Origin: Brachyspira sp. CAG:484
GTDB taxonomy: Bacteria > Cyanobacteriota > Vampirovibrionia > Gastranaerophilales > Gastranaerophilaceae
Assembly: GCA_000431315.1 (NCBI GenBank)
Contig: HF989685.1
Coordinates: 1-20,200 of the forward strand
Reading direction: 5' to 3'
Length of the DNA: 20,200 nt
Shown here in pieces: positions 15,160 to 20,200 of the stretch. The first letter of the stretch is position 1. Every line of letters starts with the position of its first letter. The notes under the pieces were generated by a model that searched no databases, was not told where the DNA came from, and was given only the letters and a program-made list of their open reading frames with translations. The position numbers were made by a program, and so were the translations under genes.

Positions 15160-15819
15160 ATGATTATGCAAGATAAAAATAAGCTAAAAGAATACATAGA
15201 TATAGTTCAAAAGGTTGCGAAGGTTGAGCATAGAAGGATTCCATCTCATATGGTTGAATATGAGGAACTTTTGTCTATAGGTATTATCGCAATTCAGGCT
15301 CTTATTAAGAATAAAACAGAAGAACAGCTTGCACGTTATAATGCTGCATATATTGCTACTGCAGTAAGATGGGCTATTAGAAACGAATTAAGAATAAGAT
15401 ACAAATGGTATTCTCTTAAACATAAAGTTGAGGAAGAAGATACTGAGGAAGATCCAGATAATCCTGAAGTACAAAAAGCAAAGGTCAGAGAGGCAATTTA
15501 TGAAACAGTCCTTTCTATTGATGGTCTTGCTGATGCTGCAAGTGATAATGATTCTCCATTTGACTTTTTGAAAGATAATCATGCAACTCCTGATGAAAAT
15601 GCTGAAATTTCCGAAATGGGACGTATGATAAGAGAGGCTATTTCAAAACTTCCTCCAAAAGAGAGAACTGTTGTTGAATACAGATTTTACAGGAATATGC
15701 AGGTAAAAGATATTGCACGTCAGGTAGGTCTTTCCTCTTCGCGTGTTACCCGTATAGTCCAAGCATCTTTAAATACGGTCAAAGAGTACTTAAATTCAAA
15801 AGAGCAATTCGGCTATTAA
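15160..15819 (+). CDS. FliA/WhiG-like sigma-70 family factor (sigma-28 type)
   Basis: The 219-residue protein has sigma region 2 at about 20-85 (the EELLSIGIIAIQALI and AVRWAIRNELRIR segments) and region 4 at about 160-212 (LPPKERTVVEYRF, then IARQVGLSSSRVTRIVQASL). The SSRVTRI recognition helix is typical of FliA/WhiG-type factors, which read flagellar or developmental promoters. The region between is acidic and lacks an obvious region 3. Its position after flhB fits a flagellar regulator. No Shine-Dalgarno sequence precedes the ATG at 15160 (or the second ATG at 15166). Coupling to flhB, which ends 10 bp upstream, is likely. A general stress-type sigma of the same group is an alternative. 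Confidence 0.82.
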   Translation: MIMQDKNKLKEYIDIVQKVAKVEHRRIPSHMVEYEELLSIGIIAIQALIKNKTEEQLARYNAAYIATAVRWAIRNELRIRYKWYSLKHKVEEEDTEEDPDNPEVQKAKVREAIYETVLSIDGLADAASDNDSPFDFLKDNHATPDENAEISEMGRMIREAISKLPPKERTVVEYRFYRNMQVKDIARQVGLSSSRVTRIVQASLNTVKEYLNSKEQFGY

Positions 15820-15921
15820 TTTGTTCGGGAAATGCAATGAAGCAGAATTTAAGAGCGGCGCTAAAAAATATTAGCAGCTACCTATCAGCGTGAGGCGGAA
15901 AGGTTTGGTACTGATTAGAAG
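15820..15921. other. Unexplained 102-bp intergenic region, visibly less AT-rich than other spacers
   Basis: No ORF of useful length lies here; the longest is 18 codons from 15837. A small hairpin, GCTAA (15860-15864) and TTAGC (15871-15875), could end either convergent transcript but has a weak stem. Further complementary blocks cross each other: TACC (15879-15882) with GGTA (15907-15910), and ATCAG (15884-15888) with CTGAT (15911-15915). Crossing pairs would form a pseudoknot. I do not recognise a known riboswitch or small RNA family. Confidence 0.35.
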
Positions 15922-17556
15922 TTAAGCTGCATTGACCGGAGTGTCATGGTTGATAATTTTTACTCTGTCATCATTCTTGACTTCAAATGTTCCCTGCATT
16001 TTTTTGATATAATCACAAGCTAACTTATTTTTATCAATGTTAAATTTCTTTATTATAAAGTCAGGGTTTTCATTTGTCGGCAGATAATTGTCACCGCCTG
16101 TCGCAAAGAAGTCATCCATTGCTACTGTAAATTTACGTTCTGTGCCTGGATTATTTATATCAATTGAAGTTTCTTTTCCTGCCTTATCAATGTAAGAAAG
16201 AGCTTTTAGTTCACCTTTGTCAGTCATTGTGTATTTAAGACCGGAAACGAGGAGGATACCTGGCTTATGACCTGTTCTAACAAAGGATTGACCGCCGACT
16301 TTAATTGCATCAACGATTTCTTTTTCACTTAATTTCCCGATAAGCATTTTATCTTCAAATGGTGTAATATCATTTATTAAACGGGAATCAACAGGACCTA
16401 AATCAAAATGACCTCTTATATTTCCGGCATTGAGAATAGCAATATCTGTTCCAAGTTCACTTCTCATTGCATCTGCAATTATGTTTCCATGCGGATTATT
16501 TTCTATTAATCGTTCTTTTGGCGGAGCTACGGTGGACGTTACTTTACCGAGTATTTCCGGTTTACCGATAATGCTTTCTACTGCACTTCGTGAAGATAGG
16601 TTCCTGCTGTAACTTCTTGTTTTAATTACATTGTTTTGAACCTTGCTGATTACGCCGCCCGGTGTAAATTCAAGGTTTAGTATTCCGACATTTTCACCGT
16701 CTTTTCCGGCTTGTGTAATAACAACAGGTTCCCCTGTTTTTGAATAGAAGAGGTTTTCACCTTCTTTTATACCTGTTATAAGATCGTGTGTATGTGCACC
16801 AAGAATTACGTCAATTCCGCTGGTTTCCTGTGCCATTTTTTTATCATGTTTGAAGCCGCTGTGTGAAAGTAATATGATTTTATTAATACCTTCACCTTTT
16901 AACCGGTCGACTTCTTCCTGAACTTTTTTGATTGTCGTAGGGAAGTCATCTATTTTTATATCTTTTACGGAATCATTTAGTTTTACTCTTTCAGCCATAT
17001 CGGAAGGAGCTATACCTATAATACCGTATTTTTGACCATTGCGTTCTTCTATAATAGATTTACCGATTTTGCCTGCCATCGGGCTTGAGGCATCGACTGA
17101 GGCGTTAATCGCTAATAATTTATAGTTTGCGTTGTCTATTAAAGATGCCAGATTTTTAGGTACAACGTCAAGTTCATGGTTGCCTAGTGCATTAGCACTA
17201 ACTCCAATCCAGTTTAAAAATCTGTTTGCAACCTGATTTGATGTATAATTTGCGCCTAATATAATATCTCCGGATGCAAGTTTTAATTTGTCTGTGTCTT
17301 TTTCTTTAGAGTTATCAAATTCCTTGGCAATTGCATAAATTCTCTCCATATTAGTCATTTTGCCATGAACATCATTTACATAAAAAATGCTGGTCTTTGT
17401 CGGCTTTAAATCGGGTTGTTTTTGTGGCTCATTGGTGGTTGTAAGAGGTTTTGTTTGTGGTTGAACAGGTTGTTGAGGCTTTTTGTTTTGCTGCTGTCTT
17501 TGTTGGTAAGCCTTGATAAGGTTTATATTGGAGTAAGCGTTAATGTTATTAATCAT
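15922..17556 (-). CDS. UshA-like 5'-nucleotidase/metallophosphatase without signal peptide
   Basis: This 544-residue protein has both domains of the UshA/5'-nucleotidase family. The metal-binding residues appear in order: NDVH (Asp62, His64), SGD (Asp97), GNHE (Asn126, His127), SHSG (His232) and GAHTHD (His255, His257). The C-terminal substrate domain has NAGNIRG (376-382) and the DDFFATGGDNY nucleobase-stacking loop (481-491). The family dephosphorylates nucleotides or cyclic nucleotides, normally in the periplasm or on the surface. Here residues 1-55 lack any hydrophobic signal and are instead rich in Asn, Gln, Pro and Thr. AAGGAAAC lies about 8 nt before the ATG. It is the second gene of an operon, 19 bp after the putative peptidase. 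Non-Sec export or cytoplasmic action must be considered. Confidence 0.88.
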   Translation of the reverse strand: MINNINAYSNINLIKAYQQRQQQNKKPQQPVQPQTKPLTTTNEPQKQPDLKPTKTSIFYVNDVHGKMTNMERIYAIAKEFDNSKEKDTDKLKLASGDIILGANYTSNQVANRFLNWIGVSANALGNHELDVVPKNLASLIDNANYKLLAINASVDASSPMAGKIGKSIIEERNGQKYGIIGIAPSDMAERVKLNDSVKDIKIDDFPTTIKKVQEEVDRLKGEGINKIILLSHSGFKHDKKMAQETSGIDVILGAHTHDLITGIKEGENLFYSKTGEPVVITQAGKDGENVGILNLEFTPGGVISKVQNNVIKTRSYSRNLSSRSAVESIIGKPEILGKVTSTVAPPKERLIENNPHGNIIADAMRSELGTDIAILNAGNIRGHFDLGPVDSRLINDITPFEDKMLIGKLSEKEIVDAIKVGGQSFVRTGHKPGILLVSGLKYTMTDKGELKALSYIDKAGKETSIDINNPGTERKFTVAMDDFFATGGDNYLPTNENPDFIIKKFNIDKNKLACDYIKKMQGTFEVKNDDRVKIINHDTPVNAA

Positions 17557-17575
17557 TTTTGTTTCCTTATTTAAT

Positions 17576-19003
17576 CTATGCTGCCTGTTGTAATTGCGGC
17601 TCTAACTGCTGTTCCTTTTGTTTCTTTTTGAGTTCTTTGTATGTTTTTATTCCTTCAACCCAGTTTTCTACAAGTTTTACATCATTCTCAACTATATCGT
17701 GTGGAAGTGCTGCGTGGTGAATTTTTGGAAGCAGATAGTTTTCGCTGTATTCAATTGCTTTTGACTGGTTGTCGTCTGTATCATTGCAAATGAATGTCAG
17801 TTTGCCGTCTTTTCCTTGTTTATAACCTAATATTGTGATTTCATGTCCGTTTATAATTATATTGTTTTTATCTACCTGTGTGTAACCTATGATTACATTT
17901 TCACCTCTGTCCAGAGAATCTACAAGATGACGTTTCATTGTTGCCATATCTGTTTCGTAACCGATAAGTTTTGCATTTTCATCAACTGTCTGGTAGGTTA
18001 CTGAAATTTTATTTTTATCTTCAACAACTGATTCGGTAAATGTTTTTTCAAATTCGATTAATCCCTTATCATTCTGGTTGAATTTGCCCTGGCGTTTGTC
18101 TGTTAATGTGTTGTAAGATTGCTGTGAACCTACCTGCATTAAAGTTGACTGCATTAATACATCAACTACAGAGCGTTCCTGAGGATCTTTATCTGTTGTC
18201 TGAATTTGAGCTCTGATAATAGCGTTTTTATCAGGTGCAAATGTAAGGGTGGCTTTGTTGAAGTCTTTTGCTTCATAAGGGATTTCAAAAGCATTCAAAA
18301 GCCATATTGCATCAAGGGTATTGTCTGCAAGATTATTCAGGTGGATTTCTTTTTGTACTGACATGTTTGGTGAACTCAAGCCTTCTACAAATCTTGTAAA
18401 TTCTGCCGGATGCTTTTGCGCCATATTAAATTCTATGCTTGCTGCAACGCAGGTGCCTGAATGAGTTACATTTATATCATTTTCTGCAGCTTTTTTCTCA
18501 AAAAGATTGCTTGCATTTGCAGAGTTTGCCTGTTTTGCGTAATCCTGATATTTAGACGGAATATCTCCAAATTCCTGATTTATTACAAACGGGTTATTGA
18601 GTGTGTTTATTGTTTCTTTTAATGTTACCAGATTATTTAAGCCGTTTGCTCGCGGAGTATTTGCAATTTTATGAAGATTGTCAAGAACTGTTGAATTATC
18701 ATTGGAATCTGCATTCAACAAAATACCTTTCTTCAATAACGCATCTAAAGCTTTTTTAGAGTGTCTGTCAAGCATTTTTTGTAAATTATTGTATTTTTGT
18801 TTTTCCTCATTTGAAACAAATTTGGTTCTAAAATCAGAAGAGTGAAGAGCTGAATTAAACGGAATATTATATTTAGGATTTGTAACATAAGCTTGAGGAG
18901 CTTTGTTCACAGGTTTTTCAGTATTCAAGCCAACACGTTCGGACTTTGTCTTACCTGTTGTGGTATAATTGTATTGAGGAAAGTTTGGATTTATTGAATA
19001 CAC
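17576..19003 (-). CDS. Putative papain-fold (C39-like) cysteine peptidase, no signal peptide
   Basis: No named family is certain. The 475-residue protein shows a possible papain-like triad in the right order: Cys185 in HSGTCVAAS at the start of a helix, His387 in INGHEITILGY on a strand, and Asn407-Asp408 in FICNDTDDN. The pattern GTCxAA, GHxxxxxGY and xxNDxxD resembles peptidase C39-like and related cysteine peptidases. The long spacing (about 200 residues between Cys and His) implies inserted sequence. Residues 1-60 are disordered and rich in Asn, Pro and Thr, with no signal peptide. The C-terminal 25 residues are Lys/Gln-rich. The start codon is GTG at 19003 with GGAG 7 nt upstream. It is first in an operon with the nucleotidase. 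A non-enzymatic or transglutaminase-like protein is the alternative. Confidence 0.55.
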   Translation of the reverse strand: MYSINPNFPQYNYTTTGKTKSERVGLNTEKPVNKAPQAYVTNPKYNIPFNSALHSSDFRTKFVSNEEKQKYNNLQKMLDRHSKKALDALLKKGILLNADSNDNSTVLDNLHKIANTPRANGLNNLVTLKETINTLNNPFVINQEFGDIPSKYQDYAKQANSANASNLFEKKAAENDINVTHSGTCVAASIEFNMAQKHPAEFTRFVEGLSSPNMSVQKEIHLNNLADNTLDAIWLLNAFEIPYEAKDFNKATLTFAPDKNAIIRAQIQTTDKDPQERSVVDVLMQSTLMQVGSQQSYNTLTDKRQGKFNQNDKGLIEFEKTFTESVVEDKNKISVTYQTVDENAKLIGYETDMATMKRHLVDSLDRGENVIIGYTQVDKNNIIINGHEITILGYKQGKDGKLTFICNDTDDNQSKAIEYSENYLLPKIHHAALPHDIVENDVKLVENWVEGIKTYKELKKKQKEQQLEPQLQQAA

Positions 19004-19023
19004 GATTTCACTCCACTACTACT

Positions 19024-19029
19024 ATTATA
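19024..19029 (-). promoter_or_regulatory. Candidate -10 box for the peptidase-nucleotidase operon
   Basis: A perfect TATAAT on the minus strand lies 20 nt before the GTG start, with GGAG in the short leader. The -35 region is not recognisable, which leaves the promoter assignment weak. The 78-bp gap to the divergent TOPRIM gene must also hold its promoter; I could not identify one. Confidence 0.4.
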
Positions 19030-19081
19030 TTAAAATACAGAGAACCTAAAAAGTTGCTATTTTAATTAATTTTTGTAAATA

Positions 19082-20110
19082 ATGTTACAAACTAAAGAGG
19101 AAGTATTGAAAAATCTTAAGATTAAACCTTTAACAAAAGAGCAGATAGTAATATCAATGGACAGGCTGACAAGATTTAAACCGCCTGAGGTTAAATACTT
19201 AAGAGTTTTTTCTGATATACTTACCAATAATTTAATTTCTCCGAAATTTAAAAAATCTGAACTGGAGAGAATGGATTATGCCGAGATAAGGGCTCTTTCA
19301 GAATTTGTTTTTAACTATTCTCTGAAGTCTATGGGGTTCGGGATGGATGACGAGTATTTAATAAACCAGAGGCTGTATGATTACGAAAATTCAATTTTTT
19401 TACTTGATGATAATATAAATGACCTTTTGAAGAATAAGATTAATTACAAAGCTGCTCTTGCTCTGATTGATACAGAAGAAATTCCGTTAAATCTTAAGTG
19501 GCTAAAATCTCTGGCATGTGCTGTAGATATTAAACAAACGCGTGAGCAGTTTTCGCTTCTTTATCCGTTAGAAAAGATTATTATCTGTGAGGGAATTACT
19601 GAGGAAACACTGCTTCCTGTGTTTGCTGATATTTTAGGGTATAACTTTAACCGTAATGGTGTTTATGTGCTTTCCGCCGGAGGAAAAAATCAGGTTGTTA
19701 AGACTTTTTACAGGCTTGTTGAATGCTTGAGGCTTCCTATATTTGTTCTTCTGGACAGTGATGCTGATGATAATTACAGGGAAATATTGCCTAAACTCAG
19801 AGATATAGATAAAGTTCATGTATTAAAAATAGGAGAATTTGAGGATGCGCTTCCGCTTCCTTTAATTGAAAGAACCTTGAATTATGCTACGCAAAACATA
19901 TCTCTGCCACCGGTTGACAACATTGCATTATCAGGTTCAAAGGTTGAGTTTCTTGAAGAATTTTTTAAGCACAGAGGGCTTCATGAATTTAAAAAAGCTG
20001 AATTTGCTTCTATGGTAAAACTTAATATTTCTGATTTATCTGATGTTTCAGATGAAATAAAAGATGTCATTTACGAGTTACAAAATCTGAATATTGCTGC
20101 AGATAGATAA
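19082..20110 (+). CDS. Stand-alone TOPRIM-domain protein (OLD-nuclease-like TOPRIM)
   Basis: In this 342-residue protein, residues 163-260 form a TOPRIM domain. It has IIICEGITEETLLPVF (Glu170, Glu174), LSAGGKNQVVKTFYRL, then IFVLLDSDADDNY with the DxDxD motif (Asp225, Asp227, Asp229), and an acidic FEDALP after it. The order matches the TOPRIM half of OLD-family nucleases, but the ABC-type ATPase half is absent. Residues 1-160 and 265-342 are mostly helical and unassigned. TOPRIM domains use two metals to cut or join DNA or RNA. No Shine-Dalgarno sequence precedes the ATG at 19082, and the next Met is residue 26. It is flanked by a strong terminator and not obviously in an operon. Confidence 0.75.
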   Translation: MLQTKEEVLKNLKIKPLTKEQIVISMDRLTRFKPPEVKYLRVFSDILTNNLISPKFKKSELERMDYAEIRALSEFVFNYSLKSMGFGMDDEYLINQRLYDYENSIFLLDDNINDLLKNKINYKAALALIDTEEIPLNLKWLKSLACAVDIKQTREQFSLLYPLEKIIICEGITEETLLPVFADILGYNFNRNGVYVLSAGGKNQVVKTFYRLVECLRLPIFVLLDSDADDNYREILPKLRDIDKVHVLKIGEFEDALPLPLIERTLNYATQNISLPPVDNIALSGSKVEFLEEFFKHRGLHEFKKAEFASMVKLNISDLSDVSDEIKDVIYELQNLNIAADR

Positions 20111-20148
20111 AAAAAAGACTGAATTGAAAAATTCAGTCTTTTTTTTAT
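20111..20148. terminator. Bidirectional terminator after the TOPRIM gene
   Basis: AAAAAGACTGAATT (20112-20125), loop GAAA, AATTCAGTCTTTTT (20130-20143) form a 14-bp perfect stem followed by a long T run. The A run on the left makes it usable for the minus-strand gene that ends at 20163 as well. Confidence 0.92.
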
Positions 20149-20162
20149 TTAATAGCTTATGA

Positions 20163-20200
20163 CTATTTACCAGCGCCGTAAAGAACAGCTTCACCGGCTC
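20163..20200 (-). CDS. C-terminal end of a minus-strand gene (5' part outside window)
   Basis: Reading the minus strand, an open frame enters at 20200 and ends AGEAVLYGAGK with a TAG stop at 20163-20165, just before the bidirectional terminator. With only about 12 residues the family cannot be named. The position and composition suggest a true gene end, but another frame cannot be excluded. Confidence 0.45.
   Translation of the reverse strand, partial: AGEAVLYGAGK

Noticed and set aside
15837..15893. An 18-residue ORF in the gap after the sigma gene
   Set aside because: There is no ribosome site and it is too short to support as a gene.
1..20200. CRISPR arrays, tRNA, rRNA, insertion sequences or prophage genes
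   Set aside because: I found no regularly spaced repeats, tRNA-like cloverleaf, transposase motifs or phage structural genes on reading both strands.

Overview
The window looks like a chromosomal segment of a low-GC, non-photosynthetic relative of cyanobacteria, most likely a gut Melainabacteria/Vampirovibrionia lineage such as Gastranaerophilales. This placement is an inference. It rests on AT-rich, densely packed genes, a pseudopilin with the AFTLAEVLITLGITGVVAAMTLPQ type of N-terminus, a proline/glutamine-rich HEAT-like protein and an FlhB plus FliA-like sigma pair. I saw no rRNA, tRNA, CRISPR array, insertion sequence or clear phage gene.

Layout. Bases 1-147 are the tail of a cysteine-rich protein. 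A minus-strand operon runs from about 4565 down to 169: a C-terminal transketolase subunit, ftsE, ftsX, a degenerate receiver/GGDEF-like protein and an isochorismatase-family hydrolase. Divergent from it is a Pro/Gln/Ala-rich protein with a HEAT-like C-terminus (4772-5866). A small XRE regulator (5931-6170) and a type IV pseudopilin-like protein (6240-6992) diverge from a compact promoter region full of inverted repeats. Two tandem PlsC-type acyltransferases (6996-8385, minus) are divergent from a 755-residue phosphohexomutase-superfamily protein (8468-10735). A SulP/STAS anion transporter (10768-12411, minus) is divergent from metF and deoC. flhB and a sigma-28-like factor follow (14055-15819). 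A minus-strand pair then encodes a 5'-nucleotidase-like metallophosphatase and a probable papain-fold cysteine peptidase (15922-19003). A stand-alone TOPRIM protein (19082-20110) and the 3' end of another minus gene close the window.

How the genes fit together. Most are housekeeping: division (FtsEX), phospholipid synthesis (PlsC), sugar-phosphate metabolism, one-carbon metabolism (MetF), deoxyribose-phosphate catabolism (DeoC) and anion uptake (SulP). The most interesting stretch is 14055-19003. There an export-gate protein (FlhB/SctU family) and its sigma factor sit next to two enzymes of types often found outside the cell or as effectors. Both lack a Sec signal peptide and have disordered Asn/Gln/Pro-rich N-termini. 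I suggest, without proof, that these could be cargo of the FlhB-type export apparatus. A second notable spot is the XRE/pseudopilin intergenic region, where overlapping divergent promoters share an 11-bp inverted repeat and three ATTGAGA half-sites.
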